Assembly: GCF_000429325.1 (NCBI RefSeq)
Contig: NZ_AUBQ01000016.1
Coordinates: forward strand, 124,001-188,000
From: Fundidesulfovibrio putealis DSM 16056
GTDB taxonomy: Bacteria > Desulfobacterota > Desulfovibrionia > Desulfovibrionales > Desulfovibrionaceae
Direction: 5' to 3'
Length of the DNA: 64,000 bases
Shown here: one piece after another, positions 44,696-52,268 of the stretch
Numbering within the stretch: the first letter of the stretch is position 1
How the letters are laid out: every line of letters begins with the position of its first letter
Program-made: the position numbers and the translations under genes
The notes under the pieces: model-generated
What the model was told of the DNA's origin: nothing
Database searches by the model: none
Seen by the model: only the letters and a program-made list of their open reading frames with translations

Positions 44696-45436
44696 TCACT
44701 TCCTGGCCGAAGCCTCCCGGGGCAGCCAGCGCGCCTGGATGGCCGCCAGCGTGCCGTCGTCCTGCATCTCGTCGAAGGCGTTCTCCCACGCCGCCACTGT
44801 CGCCTCGTCGCTGCCTTTGGAAAAGGCGATGTACAGCTCCACTTCCTTGAAGGTGAACACGTTCACCATGTCCCCCGGTTTCAGTCCGCAGGATTCCGGC
44901 ATGGTGGCGATTCCGATGTTGGTGGACACCAGGAGGTCGATCCGCCCGGCCTTGAGCTTCCTGATGTTGAGCATCTGGCTGCTGGAGCTGTCCAGGTTGG
45001 TGAATCCTTGGCTCTTCAGGAACTGCTCGCGCGCGTCGTCCTTGTAGGTGCCGATGATGACACCAGCTTTGGCTTCCTCCAGGCTGCCAAGGGGTCTGGC
45101 CTTGCTCCTCATGGCAAAGAATCCCCACTTGATGCTGAGGATGGGGCCGACCCAGGTGAAAAGAGGCTCACGCTCCGGGGTGCGCGTGGTGGCGAAGAGA
45201 ACCACATCAGGCGTGGTGGAGGCCATGGAGTAGGCCCTGGCCCAGGGGAAGACGTCGATGTGGGTGTGGTCGCCGACGCGCTTCTGTATTTCCCTGACGA
45301 TCTCCACGCTCACTCCGGAGAGGGCGTCGCCCTTGACGATGGTGGAAGGAGGGGAGTCCTCCGTGGCGATAGTCAGCGCGAAGGCTGGGGTGGCGGCGAG
45401 AAGGACCGCGAACAGAAGAAAAGTCATTACACGCAT
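44696..45436 (-). CDS. Periplasmic solute-binding protein (amino-acid type, SBP family 3)
   Basis: 246 residues from ATG 45436 (GGAGCAG upstream). Signal peptide about 1-20 (ending AFA), then a two-lobe fold: LTIATEDSPPSTIVKGD, GVSVEIVREIQKRVG, VFPWARAYSMAST, REPLFTWVGPI, VIIGTYKDDAREQFL, LKAGRIDLLVSTNI and WENAFDEMQDDGTLAAI. No permease or ATPase of a polar amino-acid transporter lies beside it, so it may serve a distant transporter or a sensor. It converges on the fusion gene with a 7-bp gap. Confidence 0.9.
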   Translation of the reverse strand: MRVMTFLLFAVLLAATPAFALTIATEDSPPSTIVKGDALSGVSVEIVREIQKRVGDHTHIDVFPWARAYSMASTTPDVVLFATTRTPEREPLFTWVGPILSIKWGFFAMRSKARPLGSLEEAKAGVIIGTYKDDAREQFLKSQGFTNLDSSSSQMLNIRKLKAGRIDLLVSTNIGIATMPESCGLKPGDMVNVFTFKEVELYIAFSKGSDEATVAAWENAFDEMQDDGTLAAIQARWLPREASARK

Positions 45437-45587
45437 GAACTGCTCCTCGATCATGAGGCTGCCACTCGTTCGATGAATCATGCGGCAATCACATGCATGA
45501 TTGCTGCACGCGATACGTGCTGGCGCGAGTCGCGCGGTCGGGCATGAAAGGCCGGTCCTGGCCTTGACCGGTAGCGGTTGGCCTCGG

Positions 45588-46220
45588 CTATTTCACTCCC
45601 CTCAAATCCTGTTCCAGTTCCGCCAGCACCTCGGCCAGCGCCTGATTATAGGCAGCGGCCAGTGGGGCGGCGTCCTTGCCGCCGGACGCGAAGGGGACCG
45701 CCTTGCGGTAACTCCTGGAGAACGCCACGCCGTACGTCTCGTTTTTGTTTTTGAGCAGGAAGAACTGCACTTCCAGAACGGCCTTGGGCGCGGCGCGATC
45801 CCGGTAGTCGCCGTACAGGGAGTTGACCATGCCCTCCAGGAGGTGGGTGTCCACCACCTGGCTGGTGGAGTCCACCACGTTGGAGAATATTCCGGCCCGC
45901 CCGAGCCACTGCTCGGTAAGCTGGGTCATGTTCTGGGCGGGCTGCACGAAGAAGGAATTGTAATAGTCAGACTCGAACTCGGTCTCGCCCAGGCGGTAGA
46001 CCATCTCCTTGCCCTGGTAGGCGGGGCTGACCTGCAAGGGGCGCACCTTGAGCACCGATTTGTCCGTTGCCGCAGGGAGGGACTCCAGGCGCTGGGCCGT
46101 GATGTTGTAGAGCTTGCGATCCGGCGCGGGGCGCGACAAGGGCGCGGCGCACGCGCCGAGCAGGCACAGGGCCAGCACGGCCAGCAGCGCGCGCGTGTGA
46201 ATCGTCACGGTGCGTGTCAT
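45588..46220 (-). CDS. MCE transporter auxiliary lipoprotein (PqiC/ABC_trans_aux type)
   Basis: 210 residues from ATG 46220, overlapping the MlaD-like gene by ATGA. A lipoprotein signal with lipobox LLGAC (Cys at about 24) precedes a domain starting KLYNITAQRL and reading KVRPLQVSPAYQGKEMVYR, ESDYYNSFFVQPAQNMTQL and LEVQFFLLKNKNE, the pattern of the ABC-type transport auxiliary lipoproteins. It would sit in the outer membrane and receive or deliver lipid for the MCE complex. It is the last gene of the four-gene set. Confidence 0.87.
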   Translation of the reverse strand: MTRTVTIHTRALLAVLALCLLGACAAPLSRPAPDRKLYNITAQRLESLPAATDKSVLKVRPLQVSPAYQGKEMVYRLGETEFESDYYNSFFVQPAQNMTQLTEQWLGRAGIFSNVVDSTSQVVDTHLLEGMVNSLYGDYRDRAAPKAVLEVQFFLLKNKNETYGVAFSRSYRKAVPFASGGKDAAPLAAAYNQALAEVLAELEQDLRGVK

Positions 46221-47206
46221 CTCTTCTCCGGGTTCACCTTGGCCGGGGGGGCGCCGAAGAACAGTCGCGAGGGATTGCGCTTGGCGTCGCCGGTCAGGTC
46301 GTTCAGGTTCTCGAACACCTGCTTGCTCTGCTGGAGCAGCCCCTGCACCTCGTCGCGCTGGCTGGCCACCAGGGAGTTCACCTCGCGCAGGAGCTTTCGC
46401 AGGTCGGCGATGGTCTGGGGCAGGTTCTCGGTGCCGGTCTTCAGGTTGGCCAGGGTCTGCCCCAGGTTCTTGAGGGCTTCCCGCGCGTCCTTGCTGGCCA
46501 TGATGTCGTTCAGATGTTCGTTGGTCTTTCGCAGATCCGCGATCAGGCTGTTCACGTTGTCCGAGAGGCCGGGGACGTTGGCGTCCTTCACGGCGTCGCG
46601 CATGACCACCAGCAGGGCGTTGATGTTCTGGACGGCCACGTCCACGCCTGCGTCGTCGATCTTGCGCAACAGCTTGGAGAAGTTCTCGAAGGTCTCTTCC
46701 AGGCGGGCGATGGTGCTGGGTGCGGAGGGCACGTAGTAGTATTCCGGGGTCCAGCTGATGGGCAGGGGCTTGTTGGCGCGCGGGTTGACGTAGTCCATCT
46801 CCAGGTAGCCCGTGCCGGTGAGGCCCTGGGGGGCGATACGTACACGCAGGCCGTTCTCCACCTCGCTCCAGATGGCTTCCTTTAAGTCCTCGCGGCTTTT
46901 CAGGGCGATGGCCGATTCGGGGTCCAGGGCCATCTCCACCAGCACGTAGCGGAAGGGGACGTCCTTTATGTCGTGGTATTTGTTGAACACGAACCGGATT
47001 CGCTGCACGGAACCGATCTTGACGCCCTTGAACTTCAGTGGCGAGCCGATGTCCAACCCCTGCACGGATTCGTCGAAGTAGCTCTCCAGCATGATCTTGT
47101 CCTTGTTCAGGGCGCCGAGCCCGAAAAAGACCAGGATCAGAAGCAGCAGCACGGTCGCGCCGATGATGAACAGGCCAAGCTTGAAGTAGTTGGTTTTCAG
47201 GCTCAT
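46217..47206 (-). CDS. MlaD-type MCE-domain protein
   Basis: 329 residues. One membrane helix (about 9-30, LGLFIIGATVLLLLILVFFG) anchors a periplasmic MCE domain (about 38-150): SYFDESVQGLDIGSPLKFKGVKIGSV, IAPQGLTGTGYLEMDY. The rest (about 165-300) is a long helix-rich coiled coil with repeated Leu/Asn/Lys, as in Mce and PqiB proteins that form tunnels for lipid between the membranes. The gene begins 9 bp after the ATPase gene ends and overlaps the lipoprotein gene. Confidence 0.93.
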   Translation of the reverse strand: MSLKTNYFKLGLFIIGATVLLLLILVFFGLGALNKDKIMLESYFDESVQGLDIGSPLKFKGVKIGSVQRIRFVFNKYHDIKDVPFRYVLVEMALDPESAIALKSREDLKEAIWSEVENGLRVRIAPQGLTGTGYLEMDYVNPRANKPLPISWTPEYYYVPSAPSTIARLEETFENFSKLLRKIDDAGVDVAVQNINALLVVMRDAVKDANVPGLSDNVNSLIADLRKTNEHLNDIMASKDAREALKNLGQTLANLKTGTENLPQTIADLRKLLREVNSLVASQRDEVQGLLQQSKQVFENLNDLTGDAKRNPSRLFFGAPPAKVNPEKR

Positions 47207-47215
47207 GAAACGACC

Positions 47216-47962
47216 TCAAGCCTCCCGGTTGAAGAATTGGCGGACCTTTGGGTTGTCCGAATGGTCGCGCAGTTCGGCGGGCGGGCCTTGGGCGATGATT
47301 CCCTTGGTCTGCGGGTCGAGCATGATGACCCTGTCGGCCACGGCGAAGATGCTGGCAAGCTCGTGGCTGACGATGACGAATGTGATGCCAAGGCTTGCGG
47401 CCAGGGTCAACACCAGTTCGTCAATCCCAGCCGAGGTGACGGGGTCGAGCCCGGCCTGGGGCTCGTCCAGGAACAGGATGGCCGGGTCCAGGGCCATGGC
47501 GCGGGCTATGGCCGCGCGCTTCTGCATCCCGCCAGACAGCTCCGAGGGGAGCTTGTCCTCGGAACCGGCCAGCCCTACGAGCTTGAGCTTCAGGCGCGCC
47601 ACTGCCTCGCGGGCGTCGCGCGGCAGGCGGGTGAACTCTTCCAGGGGCAGGCAGATGTTCTCAAGCAGCGTCAGCGAGCCAAACAGCGCCCCGGACTGGT
47701 ACATCACCCCGAAGGACCGCAGGATCTCGCGGAGCTTGCGCCCATGCGCGCCCACGATGTTGCGTCCCTGGATGGTCACCATGCCGGACATGGGCGGGAA
47801 CAGTCCTATCATGTTTTTCAAGAGGGTGGACTTGCCGCAGCCCGAGCCACCCAGGATGACGAACACCTCGCCGGGCTGCACGCTGAAGCTTACGTCCCTG
47901 AGCACGACGTTCTCGCCGTAGCCCATGGTCAGCCCAGAAACCTCGATGGCCGGGCCTTGCAT
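47216..47962 (-). CDS. MlaF-type ABC transporter ATPase
   Basis: 248 residues from ATG 47962. Walker A GGSGCGKST (about 39-47), Q-loop VMYQSGALFGSLTLLENI, signature LSGGMQKRAAIARA, Walker B ILFLDEPQAGLDP and switch His VSHEL. The family feature of lacking a long C-terminal domain, and its place between the permease and the MCE gene, identify it as the energy subunit of a lipid transporter. It starts within the permease stop (ATG overlapping TGA by one base). Confidence 0.95.
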   Translation of the reverse strand: MQGPAIEVSGLTMGYGENVVLRDVSFSVQPGEVFVILGGSGCGKSTLLKNMIGLFPPMSGMVTIQGRNIVGAHGRKLREILRSFGVMYQSGALFGSLTLLENICLPLEEFTRLPRDAREAVARLKLKLVGLAGSEDKLPSELSGGMQKRAAIARAMALDPAILFLDEPQAGLDPVTSAGIDELVLTLAASLGITFVIVSHELASIFAVADRVIMLDPQTKGIIAQGPPAELRDHSDNPKVRQFFNREA

Positions 47963-49128
47963 CACCAGCCCATCACGTAGAACACCACCGCGAACACTCC
48001 GTCCGCCACGGCGATGAGGATGATGCCCGACACCACCGCGCTGGTGGTGGACTGCCCCACGGAGCTGGCTCCGCCGCGCGTGCGCAAGCCCCGCTGGCAG
48101 CCGATGGCGCACACCAGCAGGCTGAACACGCTGGCCTTGAGAAGTCCCCCCAGCATGTCGCCCAGGGTGACCGACATCTGCACCTGGTTGACGAAGGCCA
48201 CCAGCGGATACCCAAGCGACAGCATCACCAGCGCGCCGCCTACCAGCCCGGCCAGGCTGAAGAACAGCGTCAGCATGGGCGTCATGGCCATGGCCGCAAG
48301 CACGCGGCTGACAACCAGGAAGCGCACCGGGTCCAGGCCCATGGTCCTCAGGGCGTTGATCTCCTCATTGACGGTCATGGTGCCTATTTCGGCGGCGAAA
48401 GCCGAGCCCGAGCGCCCGGCCAGGATGATGGCCGTGACCAGCGGGCCGAGTTCGCGCAGGAGCGACAATGCCAGCAGGTTGGCCACGAAGATCTCCGCGC
48501 CGAACTGCTTGAGCGGCATGGCCGACTGGAACGCCATGATGAGGCCCATGAGAAAGCCGATGAGCACGATGATGGGTAGGGCGTTGACTCCTGCGGTCTC
48601 GGCCACGTTCAGGGCGTCGCGCCAGCGGATGGAGCGAGGGTTGGCAGCCGCGCGGACCAGCGCAACGGCGAATTCGCCGATGAAGGCGATGAGGGAATAG
48701 ATGTCGTCGATGAGGATGGCGGCTTTGCGGCCCACCTCCTCAGGCAGGCTGGGTTTGTCCTTATGGGAGGCTGGCGGCAGGAGGTCCTGCGGGGAGAACT
48801 GGTCGTAGAGGTCGCGAAACCGCTGGTTCAGCCCGTCCAGCCGGAATTCTGCCCGCGCCGCCTCGGCGCGCCGCCGCAGCTCCACCAGCAGGGCGAGCCC
48901 TGCCCCGTCGCAATAGTCCACTGCCTGGGCGTCCACCGTGAGCCTTTGCCCCGGACTGGCGGCCAGGCGCACTGCCTGGTCCCATATGCCGGACACGCCG
49001 TCGGCGTCGAGCCGTCCGGTAAGCGTGACGGCGATCCCCGCAGGCGCGGGCTTGAAAGTCAACGATGTGGGGGAAGCCGGAGGCGTCATGGTGTGAGGCT
49101 CGTAAACAGTCGTTTGAGGGCATGTCAT
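47962..49128 (-). CDS. STAS-MlaE fusion: MCE transporter permease
   Basis: 388 residues. The N-terminal 110 residues form a STAS domain (AVTLTGRLDADGVSGIWDQA, VDYCDGAGLALLVELRRRA); the rest is an MlaE/YrbE permease: LPIIVLIGFLMGLIMAFQSA, FVANLLALSLLRELGPLVTAI, AAEIGTMTVNEEINALRTMG and about five transmembrane helices. In E. coli the STAS protein MlaB is separate; here it is fused. The start may be ATG 49128 or ATG 49089, both with weak ribosome-binding sites. First gene of the four-gene MCE set. Confidence 0.92.
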   Translation of the reverse strand: MTCPQTTVYEPHTMTPPASPTSLTFKPAPAGIAVTLTGRLDADGVSGIWDQAVRLAASPGQRLTVDAQAVDYCDGAGLALLVELRRRAEAARAEFRLDGLNQRFRDLYDQFSPQDLLPPASHKDKPSLPEEVGRKAAILIDDIYSLIAFIGEFAVALVRAAANPRSIRWRDALNVAETAGVNALPIIVLIGFLMGLIMAFQSAMPLKQFGAEIFVANLLALSLLRELGPLVTAIILAGRSGSAFAAEIGTMTVNEEINALRTMGLDPVRFLVVSRVLAAMAMTPMLTLFFSLAGLVGGALVMLSLGYPLVAFVNQVQMSVTLGDMLGGLLKASVFSLLVCAIGCQRGLRTRGGASSVGQSTTSAVVSGIILIAVADGVFAVVFYVMGW

Positions 49129-49291
49129 CTCTACGCCAGCGGGCTTGGAGGGTCAATGTGCGCCTGTCGGGATGGGGGTGTGGTTCATGACTCTCAGCGT
49201 TGGGGCGCGTACGTTCGGGGGCGACGTTTCTTGGGTGGGGAGGGCGAGTGCGAGTGCGTGCCAGGGATTGTCCCGTAGACGTGTTTTAAAT

Positions 49292-49315
49292 ACCGGCCTC
49301 TGGCCGGTTTTTCCC
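49292..49315 (+). terminator. Terminator-like hairpin upstream of the TPR gene
   Basis: ACCGGCC and GGCCGGT (loop TCT) form a perfect 7-bp stem followed by TTTTTCCC on the plus strand. No plus-strand gene precedes it in the 163 bp since the divergent MCE start, so it may end a small RNA or act as an attenuator in the leader of the gene at 49385. Confidence 0.6.
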
Positions 49316-49384
49316 TTGCTAAATAATGCAAAGCCATGCATATGATTACCTATAGCTCACTTTTCAACCATTGAGGAGGAAAGT

Positions 49385-49951
49385 ATGGGAATCAGGATTT
49401 TCGTTTTGGCTCTCGTGGCCGCTCTCACCGTTGGCGTGGCGCCTGTTCAGGCCGCCCAAAAAGCCGCCATGAGTGAAGAGAAAGCGATCAGTGCGACGTA
49501 CATGAAGGGTGTCGATCAGATTGCAAGTCGTCAGTGGAACGCGGGCATCGCCACGCTGACCCCGGTTATCGACAACCCCAAAACCAGCAAGGACATCCTG
49601 GCCAACGCGCTTGCTAACCGTGGCGCTGCATACTCCAACAAGAAGAACTACGACCTGGCCATGGCCGACTTCAACAAGGCTCTGGAAATCAAACCCGACC
49701 TTATCAATGCGCTGTATGAACGCGCCCGCGTGTTGGCCATGCAGGGCAAGCACGCCGAAGCCGTTGCCGACCTGACCAAGGTCATCGGAATGTCCCAGCC
49801 CAGCATCCTTACGGGCGGGTATCACTACAACCGGGGCGTGAGCTACATGGGCATGCTGCCCCCGCAGCCCGACAAGGCCAAGGAAGACTTCGCCATGGCC
49901 AAGAAGATGAACCCCAAGCTGAAGATTCCCGTCAAGTATAAAGACCTGTAG
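49385..49951 (+). CDS. Exported TPR-repeat protein
   Basis: 188 residues from ATG 49385, with a very strong ribosome-binding site (TGAGGAGG). Signal peptide about 1-24 (cut after VQAA), then three to four TPR helices (ILANALANRGAAYSNKKNYDLAM, LINALYERARVLAMQGKHAEAV, LTGGYHYNRGVSYMGM). The family is generic and the partner is unknown. The strong ribosome-binding site and a low-GC leader suggest good expression. A terminator shared with the convergent PEP-CTERM gene follows. Confidence 0.85.
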   Translation: MGIRIFVLALVAALTVGVAPVQAAQKAAMSEEKAISATYMKGVDQIASRQWNAGIATLTPVIDNPKTSKDILANALANRGAAYSNKKNYDLAMADFNKALEIKPDLINALYERARVLAMQGKHAEAVADLTKVIGMSQPSILTGGYHYNRGVSYMGMLPPQPDKAKEDFAMAKKMNPKLKIPVKYKDL

Positions 49952-50070
49952 TGTTGAGTTCGTGAAGAGCATGAATATGTTTTTCACGAAATATGGACAT
50001 GGTTCTCTTGGTTTGGAACCACACGGCATGAACGCATTTTGAGAACGCCAAACTCAGAACTCTTCTATAA

Positions 50071-50105
50071 GCGGCCCGACCGGGAAACCGGCCGGGCCGC
50101 TGCCG
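50071..50105. terminator. Terminator between the TPR and PEP-CTERM genes
   Basis: GCGGCCCGACCGG and CCGGCCGGGCCGC form a 13-bp stem with one mismatch and a GAAA loop. Flanks are TTCTATAA on the left and TGCCGTTT on the right; it lies between two convergent genes. Confidence 0.65.
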
Positions 50106-50114
50106 TTTGTGCCC

Positions 50115-50876
50115 CTACGCCAAGATCCGGCGAACGTATGCCAACCCCAGGAACCCGATGCCCAGAAGCATCACTGTGCCGGGTTCCGGCGTGGCGACCG
50201 GAGGATTGGGGATGTCGAAGCTGCCGGTGATGTTCAGAGACAGGATTGTGTCACCTCCCGCTATGCTGTTCCAAACGGTCGGCCCCACCACAAAGTCCAG
50301 GAAGTTGCCTGCCTGCATTGCTAGGCCGAGGATGCTGAAGTCATTGTACCAGGAGCTGTTTTCGCTGAGCAGCAGTCCGGTTGTGGCTCCGGATCTGTAG
50401 ATGTATTTGCTCATGTACGCCCTGTTGTAGCTGTTGAAATAGCCGCTGAGGGAGTACGTTCCATCGACAGGGGCGGTGAAACGCACTGTTGCCAATTCAC
50501 CGGAGGGGCCAGGATGCAGGCTCACGTCTCCAGGCTCAACCCAGTTGAACAAGGTATCGGTGGAATTGTTCTTCCAAACCTGGGGAATCCAGTAAGTGTT
50601 CGATATGGTGGAGTCGTTCCATCTGTCTCCGCCGTAGGGCGGGTACAGTACCTCGTCAAACACGGTCAGGGAGCCTCCAATCGTCGATACCCAGCCATAT
50701 TGCCACGGTCCGTTCGGGTTTGAGATCGTGCTGAAATCGTCCGACAGGTTGAAGACCGTATTCGCCTTCGCTTCTTGAGGCGGCAATGCGGTAAGCAATA
50801 TCGCACATACGAATACGCATTTCGTCAATTGTCTGAACACACCGTTTTGATGAAATCCTGAGTCTGACCCAAACAT
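50115..50876 (-). CDS. PEP-CTERM sorted extracellular protein
   Basis: 253 residues from ATG 50876, preceded by AGGAGG. It has an N-terminal signal sequence (about 20-40, CVFVCAILLTALPPQEAKA) and a C-terminal PEP-CTERM tail (TPEPGTVMLLGIGFLGLAYV followed by RRILA): the PEP motif, a membrane helix and basic residues. Such proteins are cut and anchored by an exosortase and linked to extracellular polysaccharide. The middle is beta-rich with many Tyr, Trp, Ser and Asn and has no identified domain. No exosortase gene lies in the window. Base composition is less GC-rich than average. Confidence 0.88.
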   Translation of the reverse strand: MFGSDSGFHQNGVFRQLTKCVFVCAILLTALPPQEAKANTVFNLSDDFSTISNPNGPWQYGWVSTIGGSLTVFDEVLYPPYGGDRWNDSTISNTYWIPQVWKNNSTDTLFNWVEPGDVSLHPGPSGELATVRFTAPVDGTYSLSGYFNSYNRAYMSKYIYRSGATTGLLLSENSSWYNDFSILGLAMQAGNFLDFVVGPTVWNSIAGGDTILSLNITGSFDIPNPPVATPEPGTVMLLGIGFLGLAYVRRILA

Positions 50877-51418
50877 ACGCCTTTTCCTCCTGTAATGGTT
50901 GCACAATGTCGCTCGCGCGTGCCTGTCACTGTGCAGCCCAGGTCGAGGGAGTGGTACAGCTGGTTCCTTGAGACCGAGACTGCCGGGTCAGTGTTTGATC
51001 GAATGTCAGGATATGTAAATACACAAACTGATCGTAAAGTTCCCTGTGCGCAAACAAGGCTTGGTATATGTGGGTGGTGATTGCAAGGTGTTGTGAATAA
51101 ATATTGATAACAATATAGTGTCTGGCTTGCGGTGCATGTGGAAGGCGAAATTGCTCCGCGAGGGCATGCTCTCACGGCGTGCCATGCGCTCGGGGGGGCA
51201 GTGCCGTGTTGGTGCTCGGAGTGTGCTTGCGGTCCACGCGAGAACTCTCGGGGAAAGCTGCCCTGATGACGGCTTGCCGGGGGCGCACGGTCATGAAGGG
51301 ACATGCGCTTTATGAATTCGGCCTTGCAGGGTATACGCGGGCATCGCCCCGCACCCGGCCAGCACCGATTTGTCGGCGCTGGCCGGGTTTGCGGGACAAT
51401 CACTCCGGGGGAGTCGTC
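50877..51418. other. Intergenic region, 542 bp, AT-rich middle
   Basis: No supported gene. The left end should carry the promoter of the PEP-CTERM gene. A low-GC stretch at about 51070-51125 contains TGTTGTGAATAAATATTGAT. A hairpin (CCCGGCCAGC / GCTGGCCGGG, 51354-51387) lies 30 bp before the YjbQ start and could affect its translation; it has only a short T run. Confidence 0.5.
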
Positions 51419-51835
51419 ATGAAAAGCTACCGCAAGGAACTCTGGTTCACTGTACCCACGCGAAGAGGTTTCGTGAACATCACGAAGGACGTGGAGGCAT
51501 GCCTGCGCGAATCAGGCGTGCGCGAAGGGCTGGTGCTGGTGAACGCCATGCACATCACCGCCAGCGTGTTCATAAACGACGACGAGTCCGGCCTGCATCA
51601 CGACTACGAGGTGTGGCTGGAGAAGCTCGCGCCGCATGAGCCCGTTTCCGGCTACAGGCACAACGTGGGCGAGGATAACGCCGACGCCCACATGAAGCGC
51701 CAGATCATGGGGCGCGAGGTGGTGGTGGCCATCACCGAGGGGCGACTGGACTTCGGGACCTGGGAGCGGATCTTCTACGGCGAGTTCGACGGGCGCAGGA
51801 AAAAGCGGGTGCTGGTCAAGATAATAGGGGAGTAG
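51419..51835 (+). CDS. YjbQ family protein (UPF0047)
   Basis: 138 residues from ATG 51419 with GGGGGAG upstream. Typical YjbQ features: [24 protein letters not shown], the His-rich [46 protein letters not shown] and [22 protein letters not shown]. Members have weak thiamine-phosphate synthase activity in vitro, but their real role is unknown. The four conserved His residues suggest metal or phosphate binding. It is transcribed alone. Confidence 0.92.
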   Translation: MKSYRKELWFTVPTRRGFVNITKDVEACLRESGVREGLVLVNAMHITASVFINDDESGLHHDYEVWLEKLAPHEPVSGYRHNVGEDNADAHMKRQIMGREVVVAITEGRLDFGTWERIFYGEFDGRRKKRVLVKIIGE

Positions 51836-51948
51836 GCGAAGGTCCTGTCATGCTGGCGGCTGAACTGGCGCATACGGACGCCGTGATGGGATATGGCCAG
51901 GTTTTCTCGGCGCGCCATCTGGCCGCGATGCGAGGAGGTCGTGTCGCA

Positions 51949-52029
51949 TTACGGGATATAGCCGTTGGCCTTCCATGTAAGAAGCACGACCGCGATCATA
52001 CTCAGAAGGACGAGGGTCTTCAGTGTCAT
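51949..52029 (-). CDS. 26-residue single-span membrane peptide
   Basis: ATG 52029 is preceded by GGGAGG at 4-5 bp. The product has a Lys near the N-terminus, then the hydrophobic stretch TLVLLSMIAVVLLTW, then KANGYIP. It reads as a small inner-membrane protein with one helix. It is too short for ordinary gene calling. Evidence rests on the good ribosome-binding site and a clean hydrophobic span; no homologue is known to me. It is in the gap between YjbQ and the glutamine synthetase terminator. Confidence 0.45.
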   Translation of the reverse strand: MTLKTLVLLSMIAVVLLTWKANGYIP

Positions 52030-52207
52030 GGTGCCTCCCATGTGTCGGATGCAGCCGTGCAAAGGTTGGGCCTCTAGATATTCGTTGTTATTACAGTACG
52101 TTGGCTTTTCCGGGGGGCGCTTGTCCTGTATGGACTCCCAACACATGCCGGAGAACTTTACAGTCCGGATGGCCTTGCGCATCAAGCCGAAAGCTCCATT
52201 CGATACC

Positions 52208-52243
52208 ATGAAAAAAGGCCGCCCCCTTCCGGGAGCGGCCTTC
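52208..52243 (-). terminator. Terminator after glutamine synthetase
   Basis: On the minus strand AAGGCCGCTCCC and a complementary GGGGGCGGCCTT arm pair and are followed by TTTTTTCATGG, 26 bp after the stop at 52269. Confidence 0.9.
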
Positions 52244-52268
52244 GTGTTTCGATGAGCCGTCGTCCGCG

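Noticed and set aside
46221-47219. N-terminal extension of the MCE lipoprotein frame
   Set aside because: It overlaps the whole MlaD-like gene in another frame; the lipoprotein signal starts at 46220.
50895-50935. Possible sigma-54 promoter for the PEP-CTERM gene (GGCAC on the minus strand)
   Set aside because: The -12 GC element is not at the required spacing from GG.
50895-51080. 61-codon plus-strand frame in the spacer after the PEP-CTERM start
   Set aside because: It has no ribosome-binding site, and the region looks like promoter DNA.
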